A stretch of DNA of 64,000 bases, taken from positions 434,001-498,000 of the forward strand of contig NZ_JAZHRT010000001.1 in assembly GCF_036924535.1 (NCBI RefSeq), written 5' to 3'. This document shows positions 57,395 through 64,000 of the stretch, one piece after another; position 1 is the stretch's first letter, and the number at the start of each line of letters is the position of its first letter. The notes under the pieces were generated by a model. It did not search any database, had not been told where the DNA came from, and was given only the letters and a program-made list of their open reading frames with translations. A program made the position numbers and the translations under genes. The stretch comes from Bradyrhizobium sp. AZCC 2262 (GTDB taxonomy: Bacteria; Pseudomonadota; Alphaproteobacteria; Rhizobiales; Xanthobacteraceae).

Positions 57395-57482
57395 GGATCA
57401 ACCTCTACTACCTTTGCTGGTTAGAGGGACAGCTTTTCGCCGGTACTAGGAGTGGTCCATGGGCAGATGAGGGTGAGTCAGG

Positions 57483-57695
57483 TCAACCGCCTCCGAAGGT
57501 GGACGGGTCATGAGTTCTAATCGCCTCCGGAGGTAAGGGCGGATAGCCTGGAAACTTGTAGCAGCTCGGAGGGACGCACATACCTTGGCTGGGCTGAATG
57601 GTGACATGGTGGCTCGTGCGGAAGTGATGAACCGTTTCGGCGTTGGCAGAAGCACACAGGGTGATCAACAGGCCGAAGGCCAAAGCGGAACGCAT
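57483..57695 (-). CDS. Small secreted His/Pro-rich protein
   Basis: 70 residues. Signal peptide MRSALAFGLLITLCASANAE, then VHHFRTSHHVTIQPSQ, then a Pro/Tyr-rich stretch with two Cys and an end DPSTFGGG. I recognise the HH-x-R-T-x-HH and DPS-x-FGGG pattern from short Bradyrhizobium proteins of unknown function. ATG 57695 has an AGGA-containing purine run upstream and opens directly on the signal. Confidence 0.65.
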   Translation of the reverse strand: MRSALAFGLLITLCASANAETVHHFRTSHHVTIQPSQGMCVPPSCYKFPGYPPLPPEAIRTHDPSTFGGG

Positions 57696-58066
57696 CCTCG
57701 TCAATCCTATCGAACGAGCCCCGTTCATGTGCATACAAGCGGCTACGATCCCAAGGTGTAGCGGCTTCACGACCGATCAAATTGGCGGGATCATGGAGCA
57801 CGCCGCGGATGCGAGAGGAGTTGTTGTCTCTGATGGACGCTGTCGATTTCGCTTCTGGCCCGAGCCGACATCCGGGCCTGCAGCCGCCATGTCGGCCCCC
57901 AAAGGCAAACCGGACTTGGGTCGGCTTCCCGCTTGGCCAAAGGCTTGACCGCCGCCGGGGTCGGCATAACCTCCACTGCCATCATTGGTCTTTACTGGAA
58001 CTAGCTCGGTCGGATTTCATCCGCCAGTTTAGTTTAGTATGCCCAAGCACGTGGGGGAATTGTGCC

Positions 58067-58450
58067 ATGCCGAAGCGCTCTTCCATAGGCAAGCGTCGGA
58101 GCAAAGCCTTACCCGTCTTAGGGTTTGCAGGCATGTCTCTCTCGATGGCAAGCGGTGCGTGCGCCTCAACTAGCGAAGCGTCGGCGAATACATCACCGCC
58201 CTCGCAGAAGCACGAAATCTTTCTTGGTGAGGAGGAAATCTCCGACGTTAGTTTGGCGACGTTCTATGTCTTCGACAAGGAAAATGCTGGACCACCACCG
58301 CTCTTCCAAAAACTAAGGCTGGCCGCCGGATGCGGTGCCGGCTGTGGCTGTAGCTTCGGCTGTGCCTACTGGCCGCAACCTCCGCAGCCTCCAAAGGCAA
58401 CGCAGCCGACACAGCATCGAAAGAAGAAGCCTCCGCACCGCACGAACTAA
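58067..58450 (+). CDS. Exported Cys/Gly-rich small protein with conserved leader-like segment
   Basis: 127 residues. Basic start and signal-like hydrophobic region (KRRSKALPVLGFAGMSLSMASGACAS), then residues 55-75 EEEISDVSLATFYVFDKENAG. A Cys/Gly cluster follows, GCGAGCGCSFGCAYW (Cys 89, 93, 95, 99), and a Pro/Lys/His tail. I recall the ISDVSLATFYVFDKEN block from short Bradyrhizobium proteins that end in Gly/Cys repeats. It looks like a leader with a Cys-rich core, as in modified peptides, but no modifying enzyme is nearby. ATG 58067 has GGGGGA upstream. Confidence 0.65.
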   Translation: MPKRSSIGKRRSKALPVLGFAGMSLSMASGACASTSEASANTSPPSQKHEIFLGEEEISDVSLATFYVFDKENAGPPPLFQKLRLAAGCGAGCGCSFGCAYWPQPPQPPKATQPTQHRKKKPPHRTN

Positions 58451-58531
58451 ATGGCGTCCGGCACAGCCGCCTCAGTCTGGCTTACAACGTCCTAGAGTCC
58501 TCACCGTCAAAATCGAGCTGATGTCTGCTTG

Positions 58532-58628
58532 TGGCACCTTTGAGACATGCCCGCCTATCCTGAGAATGTCCGTTCACCGGGGTAAACCGGGACTCACCGT
58601 GGTCCGGCCAAACCGACGCGAATGACCC
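58532..58628. repeat. 97-bp intergenic repeat, copy 2 of 2
   Basis: Same direct repeat as 56602-56698 (TGGCACCTTTGAGACATGCC to AATGACCC). The two copies lie 1.9 kb apart in the same orientation and flank the NUDIX and small secreted-protein genes. Confidence 0.85.
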
Positions 58629-58715
58629 ACAACGGAAGTCGGCCTCTGGGCAATGATGCGCCTAGTCATGTCCCCAATTCCGGCCGTCCATCCTTACTTG
58701 GCAGATATCGAACGA

Positions 58716-58958
58716 TCATTCGGCGGTTCGGATGCCCCGCGGGTCGATACCCCCGTTCGAGGCGAAGTACTCGATCTCGCCGCGCGTGATACCGATATCC
58801 ATCAGCTCCCTGTTATTCAGGCCGTACAATTCGGCGCGTAATCTCTCGCGTTTGCGCCATTCCTGAAATGCCCCCCAGCAACTCCCAAGAAAGTTTGATA
58901 CGCGCTGCGTCGATCTGGTCGCCTGCTTCAGTTCTGCTGCACCAAGAGCCGTGTACAT
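58716..58958 (-). CDS. DUF1127 (YjiS-like) small protein
   Basis: 80 residues. The C-terminal part is a DUF1127 helix: WRKRERLRAELYGLNNRELMDIGITRGEIEYFA. Such proteins are usually stress- or RNA-related in alphaproteobacteria and often act with an RNA chaperone or small RNA. ATG 58958 has GAGGAG 9 bp upstream. Confidence 0.88.
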   Translation of the reverse strand: MYTALGAAELKQATRSTQRVSNFLGSCWGAFQEWRKRERLRAELYGLNNRELMDIGITRGEIEYFASNGGIDPRGIRTAE

Positions 58959-59114
58959 GACGGTATCTCCTCGTTTCCAGTCCGAGGAGAGTGCCAATGC
59001 ACCAGCGTGCCGGCTTCACAGGCGGCTTACATTTTCCTCACCGGCGGCTTATTCTTTGCGTTGCAACTGGTGCTGGAGCCCCGATGATCGGAGGCCGCCT
59101 GAGGAATTGGCAGC

Positions 59115-60677
59115 TTGCGCTATCTCTTCGAGGAGTACGCATTCGACACTGACCGGCGCGAGTTGTATCGCGGAGCGGACGTCGTTTCCGTCGCGCCACA
59201 GGCGTTCGACCTTCTCGAATACCTGATCCGCAACAGGGAGCACGTCGTTAGCAAAGACGACCTTATTAACGCCATCTGGAACGGACGTATCGTATCCGAT
59301 GCCGCGCTGACGACCCGCCTGAATGCCGCCCGGAACGTGATCGGCGATACCGGCGAGGAGCAGCGCTTCATCAAGACGTTGCCGCGGAAGGGTTTCCGTT
59401 TCATAGGGCCAGTGCGGGAAGAAGGAGGCAAAAGCTCCGAAGCCCCCGAGACAGAACCGGAAAAACTTGCCCTCGCGCTCCCCGACAAACCTTCCATCGC
59501 GGTGCTGCCATTCCAGAACATGAGCGGTGATCCTGAGCAGGAATACTTCGCCGATGGAATGGTCGAAGAAATCACTACCGCCCTTTCTCGAAACAAACAG
59601 CTTTTCGTAATCGCTCTCAACTCCAGTTTCACGTTCAAGGGCAGAGCTGTCGATATCAAGCAAGTGGCTCAAGATTTGGGGGTCCGGTATGTTCTCGAGG
59701 GGAGCGTCCGGAAATCCGGCAATCGCATCCGGATCGCGGGCCAGTTGATCGATGCAGCTTCCGGCGCTCATCTGTGGGCAGACCGATATGACGGAGCACT
59801 CGAGGACGTGTTTGAGCTGCAGGATCGGGTAGCTGCCAGCGTGGTTGGCGCAATCGCTCCCAGCGTGACCCAAGCCGAAATCGAACGTGCCAAGCGGAAA
59901 CCTACCAGCAGTCTCGATGCGTACGATTATCATCTGCGCGCGCTGGCGGCACATTGGGAACGTACAAGGGACGCCACGGAGCAGGCAATTGGTCTCTTCG
60001 AGCAGGCTATCGCGCTGGACCCGCAGTTTGCACCGGCTTACGCAGGATTGGCGGCGACTTTCCAACAGCGCACAATTTGGCGGTGGAGCACCGATCCAGC
60101 AGCGGACGCATCTCGAGCAATAGCCTGCGCGAAAAGCGCTTTACGCCTAGGGAGACAAGACCCGTGGGTATTGGCGCAATCTGCGATAGTTCTGGCCGCT
60201 ATCGGCTATGAAGTCGAATTGGCCGACAGTCTTTTGGAGGAAGCAATTCGCCTTAATCCAAACGGAGTGCTCGGATGGGTGGGGGGTGGATCGGCGAAAT
60301 TGTACCTGGGCGACCACCGAGCAGCGATTGACTACTTTCAACGCGCATTGAGGCTAAGCCCGCTGGCTCCCAGCATTTTCTTTGCACATGGCGGGCTTGC
60401 TTTCGCCAACTTCTTTCTTGGGAACTATGAGCAGGGGCTCAAGTGCGCAGCCGATGCGTTGCGTCATCATCCCGACTATGTGATAGCTCTTCGCATAACA
60501 ATGGCCTGTCATGCACTGTCGGGCAACATAGAAGCTGCCCGACGGCTCTGGGAGCAAACTGCTCTGCTCTCTCCATCTGATCGCGTGTCCAAGATGCGAA
60601 AGGGGGCTCCGTTCAGGAGGGATCAAGACCTTGCGAAGTTACAGGAAGCCTATCGCCTCGCCGGAATGCCGGAATGA
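59115..60677 (+). CDS. Winged-helix regulator with TolB-like and TPR domains
   Basis: 520 residues, all cytosolic. N-terminal Trans_reg_C (OmpR/CadC-type) winged helix: DTDRRELYRGADVVSVAPQAFDLLEYLIRNREHVVSKDDLINAIW, PRKGFRFIG. Residues about 130-240 are a TolB/FlgO-like segment (SIAVLPFQNMSGDPEQEYFADGMVEEITTALSR). The rest is TPR repeats (AIALDPQFAPAYAGLAATFQQ, AIRLNPNGVLGWVGGGSAKLYLG). There is no membrane helix, unlike CadC. The start is TTG 59115 with GAGGAA 8 bp upstream. Family members regulate varied genes; the target is unknown. Confidence 0.85.
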   Translation: MRYLFEEYAFDTDRRELYRGADVVSVAPQAFDLLEYLIRNREHVVSKDDLINAIWNGRIVSDAALTTRLNAARNVIGDTGEEQRFIKTLPRKGFRFIGPVREEGGKSSEAPETEPEKLALALPDKPSIAVLPFQNMSGDPEQEYFADGMVEEITTALSRNKQLFVIALNSSFTFKGRAVDIKQVAQDLGVRYVLEGSVRKSGNRIRIAGQLIDAASGAHLWADRYDGALEDVFELQDRVAASVVGAIAPSVTQAEIERAKRKPTSSLDAYDYHLRALAAHWERTRDATEQAIGLFEQAIALDPQFAPAYAGLAATFQQRTIWRWSTDPAADASRAIACAKSALRLGRQDPWVLAQSAIVLAAIGYEVELADSLLEEAIRLNPNGVLGWVGGGSAKLYLGDHRAAIDYFQRALRLSPLAPSIFFAHGGLAFANFFLGNYEQGLKCAADALRHHPDYVIALRITMACHALSGNIEAARRLWEQTALLSPSDRVSKMRKGAPFRRDQDLAKLQEAYRLAGMPE

Positions 60678-60736
60678 GCACGACGCGCCGCCTCGCTGCG
60701 ACGACTTCCGGTCCTGGCACTAAGCGGACAGATCGA

Positions 60737-60776
60737 GATGTCTGCTATTTGGCCGCTTTCGGGGGTAAAGCGGACA
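60737..60776. repeat. Short inverted repeat GATGTC...GACATC
   Basis: GATGTCTGCTATTTGGCCGCTTT with GGGGGTAAAGCGGACATC forms an imperfect hairpin. A related copy lies at about 55565. Such elements occur in Bradyrhizobium intergenic DNA. Confidence 0.45.
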
Positions 60777-60828
60777 TCCGCCAGCGATTGTCGAACAAAC
60801 GCAATTTATGAGTACACGTTTTAGATCA

Positions 60829-60860
60829 ATACAAAACGACCCCGGCGAAGGCCGGGGCCG
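60829..60860 (-). terminator. Rho-independent terminator of the second L,D-transpeptidase
   Basis: Stem GACCCCGGC (60838-60846) / GCCGGGGCC (60851-60859) with loop GAAG. On the minus strand it is followed by GTTTTGT. It lies about 30 bp after the transpeptidase stop. Confidence 0.8.
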
Positions 60861-60887
60861 CTATTCGCATCAAGAAACGCTAATGGT

Positions 60888-61571
60888 TCAGCGGATGGTC
60901 CGGCCGAGGTCGGCGCGGCGATCCGTCATTGGCCGCACGATCACCTTGGTTCCGACGCTGACCCGCGAATAGAGATCGCTGACGTCCTCGTTGGTGAGGC
61001 GGAGGCAGCCGGAGGAAACGCGGGTGCCGATTGTCTCCGGCGCGTTGGTGCCGTGGATGCGATAGATGGTGCCGCCGAGATACATCGCGCGGGCGCCCAG
61101 CGGGTTGCCGGGGCCGCCGGCCATGTGGCGCGGCAGATAGGGCTGGCGGGCGATCATTTCCGGGGGCGGGGTCCAGGCCGGCCATTCGGCCTTGCGGGTG
61201 ATGGTCTGCGTGCCGGACCAGGTGAAGCCGTCGCGGCCGATGCCGATGCCGTAGCGCATCGCCTGGCCGTTGCCGAGCACGAGATAGAGATAGGTGTTCG
61301 GGGTATCGATGATGATCGTGCCCGGCGCCTCGCGGGTCGGGTAGCTCACGACCTGGCGGCGCAGGCGCGCCGGCAACTCGACCGAACGGTCTTCTTCATC
61401 CTGGGGCACAGCCTGCACCGGCGGCGGGGCGGCTTCGATCTGCGGCAGGAAAAACGGAAACAGCGGCAGCGGGGCTGCGGCGGCGGGTGCGGAAAATGCG
61501 GTCGCGCCGATCGCCAGCGCACCAAAAGCTGTGGCAGCAATACGGGTGTTCAGTTTCAATGAATTAAACAT
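60888..61571 (-). CDS. L,D-transpeptidase, ErfK/YbiS-type
   Basis: 227 residues. Signal peptide ends about SAPAAAAPL. A YkuD domain follows: PGTIIIDTPNTYLYLVLGNG, then the catalytic His in YRIHGTNAPETIG and Cys in SSGCLRLTNEDVSDLY. It is shorter than the other transpeptidase at 14438 and lacks its peptidoglycan-binding extension. It crosslinks peptidoglycan or attaches proteins. The region GLDQ is not needed. The start is weakly preceded by GGGGACG. Confidence 0.9.
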   Translation of the reverse strand: MFNSLKLNTRIAATAFGALAIGATAFSAPAAAAPLPLFPFFLPQIEAAPPPVQAVPQDEEDRSVELPARLRRQVVSYPTREAPGTIIIDTPNTYLYLVLGNGQAMRYGIGIGRDGFTWSGTQTITRKAEWPAWTPPPEMIARQPYLPRHMAGGPGNPLGARAMYLGGTIYRIHGTNAPETIGTRVSSGCLRLTNEDVSDLYSRVSVGTKVIVRPMTDRRADLGRTIR

Positions 61572-61704
61572 TGGTCGTCCCCTGTTCTACGCCCAGTCGC
61601 GCCGTTATTCGGCGCGTCGTTGGGGAAAGATCTACAGGTGAACCGTTTCAGGACATTTGCACGAAATCGCCAAAATGGTTTCGTCGCGTTAGGGAATTGT
61701 TTCG

Positions 61705-62061
61705 TTAAGGTTTCGTTGCCGGGGAGAGGCTGGCGCGCTTACTTCCCCTCTCCCCCAGCGGGAACCTCTGACGGCGCAGGTTTTTCGGGGCGTGGACGGT
61801 TGCGGGTTGGGCCCTGATGGTGGGGGCCGGATTGTTATTAACGCTTGAGGTCGCGGCCGCTGCAATGGGAGGTGATACAGAGGCTGCGAAGGCCACGGGT
61901 TTGGCTACGGGTTGCTGCGGCTGCGCGAACGCCGCGACTGGCGCATTGCTGATGCTCTGGCGGCCCACATAGTAAGCGCCTAACGCCGTGACACCCAGCA
62001 GAACGAGTAGCGCTTTTGCCCGCGTACTCGCACCGCTACCTTTAGCCGGTCTTTCGAACAT
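61705..62061 (-). CDS. Small single-pass membrane protein, hypothetical
   Basis: 118 residues. Short basic N-terminus, one membrane helix (AKALLVLLGVTALGAYYVG), then an Ala/Pro/Gln-rich periplasmic tail (SVSPPIAAAATSSVNN, PKNLRRQRFPLGERG). The ATG overlaps the small helical frame upstream (62042-62221) by 20 bp, so the two may be coupled. Function unknown. Composition is the main support; confidence is moderate. Confidence 0.5.
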   Translation of the reverse strand: MFERPAKGSGASTRAKALLVLLGVTALGAYYVGRQSISNAPVAAFAQPQQPVAKPVAFAASVSPPIAAAATSSVNNNPAPTIRAQPATVHAPKNLRRQRFPLGERGSKRASLSPATKP

Positions 62062-62221
62062 TCATGGCCCGCTCAACCTCGTCGGCTAGTTGATCCAGAT
62101 GCCGTGCCAGCCGATCGAACATTTCGCGCTTCGCTTTGTCGGTAGCCAAGTCCCGGACGAGCGCACATTCGGCCGCGTCTTTACGCAGCTTCTCCAGATG
62201 GGCTTGATAATCCTTGATCGT
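62042..62221 (-). CDS. Small helical protein frame with no conventional start codon
   Basis: Read on the minus strand this is a clear coding-like frame: TIKDYQAHLEKLRKDAAEC, ALVRDLATDKAKREMFDRLARHLDQ, LADEVERAMNVRKTG, then TAA. It has amphipathic helices and codon use like its neighbours. Relatives I recall start at a Met just before Thr-Ile-Lys-Asp; here that codon is GGG, within an AGGGG ribosome-site-like run. No ATG/GTG/TTG opens the full frame; an internal ATG would give only about 30 residues. It may be a start-lost gene or use a rare ATC/ACG start. Confidence 0.45.
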   Translation of the reverse strand, partial: TIKDYQAHLEKLRKDAAECALVRDLATDKAKREMFDRLARHLDQLADEVERAMNVRKTG

Positions 62222-62306
62222 CCCCTGCCTGTCTTAATTTTCCATGACGGTGGCACGGAGAACAGGCAGACCGAACTGACAAATGTTAGGTCGGAACGGG
62301 ACGTTC

Positions 62307-62516
62307 CTAACTTGCCAGCACATCCGCGGGACTATCGATCAGCGGCATCTGTGAGCGTGTGTAGAAGCCTTCCCGCATAACCGCGCTGCTTATCTCGTCA
62401 CTAACAGTGCGAGCCGCTCGCTTTTTTCGCCAACCGCCTACTATTCCCGCAGGCAGTGGCACTCCCCGTCGGATCACCAGAAGCTGGCTCTTTCCTCGAA
62501 CGTATACGTCGAACAT
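62307..62516 (-). CDS. Small conserved hypothetical protein
   Basis: 69 residues: MFDVYVRGKSQLLVIRRGVPLPAGIVGGWRKKRAARTVSDEISSAVMREGFYTRSQ, with a basic, beta-rich N-terminus and a helical end. ATG 62516 has GGAGGTGAT 7 bp upstream, a strong site. No signal or membrane segment. The function is unknown; similar short proteins are common in Bradyrhizobium. Confidence 0.7.
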   Translation of the reverse strand: MFDVYVRGKSQLLVIRRGVPLPAGIVGGWRKKRAARTVSDEISSAVMREGFYTRSQMPLIDSPADVLAS

Positions 62517-62648
62517 GCCGATCACCTCCAAGTTCGTTATAGGCACAGCGTGCGCGGAATGAGGTGGCAAAAGCGCAACAGCTCGGCATGAAGCTGCGAT
62601 TTGAAATACCGCTGCGAAAGAACGTCCTGAGTTGCGTCATAAATGGTG

Positions 62649-62671
62649 CCTTCTCCCACAAGGGGAGAAGG
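62649..62671. terminator. Weak hairpin after the TAXI gene
   Basis: CCTTCTCCC (62649-62657) / GGGAGAAGG (62663-62671). No clear T tract. It sits about 50 bp after the stop of the TAXI gene on the minus strand. Confidence 0.35.
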
Positions 62672-62719
62672 GAACGTCAATCCGTCGTACAAGGAAAAAA
62701 TCGGCCAGACCAATCAGGC

Positions 62720-64000
62720 CTAACCGACGCGTATCCGCGGCGCGTCGGCTGCACCTGCCGGCGCGGCGAGCACCACCCGGCGGTCGGCGACAGCGTGATG
62801 GAACTGTTCGAGCGCGAGCCCGATCACCGAGAGGTCACCTTCCTCGATGGTGCCGTCATCATAGCAGTCGAGTGCCTCGCGCAGCATGACGTCGGCGGCG
62901 CCCTGCATTTCCGCGAGTTCTTCCGGCGTTTCCGCCTTCCTCACCCTCGCAATCAGCTCGAGCAAATGATCGCGATGGGCAATGTACTGCTCGCGCTCGT
63001 CCTTGTTCCAGTAGTGCTTCAGCCAGGCGCCGGCCGATCCCAGGCCCGAGACGATCAGGACCGCGAACCAGATGAAGTCGGTGTATTTTTCCAGGAAGGT
63101 TCGTTCGTTGCCGTCGATATAGGCGGCCGCGCCCGCATGCGCCGGCAGCGCGGCGTCTTTGTCGGTGTCAGGCTTTTCGATCTGTGAGGCGGTCGGCAAT
63201 TCGCGCGCCAGCTGCTGGCGGTTGGTGAAAAGCTGGCGGGCGAGGGCGGCGACCGCCGTGTCCGACAACGATTTCGGCGCGATGATCAGGTGATTGATGG
63301 CAACCGTATCGATCTTGTCCTCCGGCCGCTGCGGCGAGGAGCCGAAGATGCTGGCGGGAATTTCCTCGGATTCGTAGATCGGGTTCTTCTTCGCGATCGC
63401 GTCCGCAACGTCGACCGGCAGGAATTTCGGCTCGCCGCGGGCGGTTGCCGTCGCTGCGATCGCGTCCACGGTGATCTTGCTCTTGAGCGGGCCGACCGCC
63501 ATGAAGGCGTCGATCGACGGATCGCGCGCCATCTCGCCGAGCTGGTTGGTGCCGAACTGGGTAATCGTGACCTTGTCGGGATTGATGCCGGACTCTTTGA
63601 GGATCACGCGCAGCAGCGTGACATTGGCCTGCGTCCGCCCGATCACGCCGACGCGGTGGCCGGCGAGTTCATCGAGACTCTTGATCTTGGGGCTGGGCTG
63701 CTTCTTCGAGCCTTTGGCGGGAAGGCCGGACGGCGCCCACAGCACGACGACATTCTTGCGCAGGATGGCAACCGACTCGGCGTTTTCAGGCAGGTTCAGA
63801 TCGCCCCGCGCCACGGCGAGGTCGGCCTTGCCGGCGGTGAACAACGCGATGCTTTCCGCCGCCCCTTCCGTCGTGACCAGCGACAGCCGCACCGCGCTGT
63901 TTTCGCGCGCAAACGTCTGGGCCATGAGCTGGATCAGTTTCTGATCTTCGCTGCCGGCAGGTCCGACCGCGATCCGCAGCGTGGTCGGCCGCAGCGCGTA
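62720..64000 (-). CDS. TAXI-family TRAP transporter solute-binding protein, 5' end outside window
   Basis: Frame open from the window edge: at least 426 residues. TAXI-type binding domain: TLRIAVGPAGSEDQKLIQLMAQTFARENS, SIALFTAGKADLAVARGDLNLPENAESVAIL, VGVIGRTQANVTLLRVILKESG, FGTNQLGEMARDPSIDAFMAVGPL. Near the C-terminus is a membrane helix (FIWFAVLIVSGLGSAGAWL), then a charged cytosolic helical tail. So this protein appears membrane-anchored at both ends or at the C-terminus, unlike simple periplasmic TAXI proteins. It binds small organic acids. No TRAP permease gene is within the window. Confidence 0.85.
   Translation of the reverse strand, partial: YALRPTTLRIAVGPAGSEDQKLIQLMAQTFARENSAVRLSLVTTEGAAESIALFTAGKADLAVARGDLNLPENAESVAILRKNVVVLWAPSGLPAKGSKKQPSPKIKSLDELAGHRVGVIGRTQANVTLLRVILKESGINPDKVTITQFGTNQLGEMARDPSIDAFMAVGPLKSKITVDAIAATATARGEPKFLPVDVADAIAKKNPIYESEEIPASIFGSSPQRPEDKIDTVAINHLIIAPKSLSDTAVAALARQLFTNRQQLARELPTASQIEKPDTDKDAALPAHAGAAAYIDGNERTFLEKYTDFIWFAVLIVSGLGSAGAWLKHYWNKDEREQYIAHRDHLLELIARVRKAETPEELAEMQGAADVMLREALDCYDDGTIEEGDLSVIGLALEQFHHAVADRRVVLAAPAGAADAPRIRVG

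Overview
The window looks like chromosomal DNA of a GC-rich alphaproteobacterium, most probably Bradyrhizobium or a close relative. This is inferred from three things: the codon use and small-protein families; a rhizobial glycerol operon order (glpD-glpS-glpT-glpP-glpQ-glpU-glpV); and many short palindromic intergenic repeats of the kind common in that genus. No tRNA, rRNA, CRISPR array, intact insertion sequence or prophage was seen.

Layout. 0-8.4 kb: the tail of a membrane glycosyltransferase, a hybrid histidine kinase whose sensor resembles the plant ethylene receptor, an OmpA-like protein with CRP-type palindromes upstream, a YcaQ-type DNA glycosylase, an MFS permease and a CPA2 cation/proton antiporter with a small coupled membrane protein. 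8.5-13.5 kb: an RND efflux adaptor and pump with their TetR regulator. 13.6-18.8 kb: a flavin reductase-like protein, an L,D-transpeptidase, a serine hydrolase, and an SMP-30/gluconolactonase gene split by one in-frame amber codon. 19-25.1 kb: a tight fatty-acid beta-oxidation operon (acyl-CoA dehydrogenase, thiolase, FadJ-type fusion, thioesterase). 26.7-36.9 kb: the glycerol locus, with glpR separated from the glpDSTPQUV operon by a divergent CGNR regulator/EamA exporter pair. In GlpS/GlpT the sequence changes all fall on one of the two composite ATP sites.

37-42.9 kb: an old-yellow-enzyme reductase, an SPFH protein, about 1 kb of repeat-rich DNA, small conserved genes and a 5'-truncated AT-rich gene remnant. 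42.9-48 kb: the thiamine cluster thiO-thiS-thiG-thiE-thiC on the minus strand, led by a TPP riboswitch whose P1 stem contains the Shine-Dalgarno sequence and ends next to the thiO start codon. 48-55.5 kb: a lytic transglycosylase, a two-component system, PRC-barrel proteins, dodecin and a DUF4403 protein. 55.8-64 kb: mostly small secreted or membrane proteins, among them a Cys/Gly-rich exported peptide. Also here are a NUDIX hydrolase, a winged-helix/TPR regulator, a second L,D-transpeptidase and the 3' part of a TAXI-type TRAP solute-binding protein that runs off the end.

All family assignments come from reading motifs in the translated sequence. No database search was possible.
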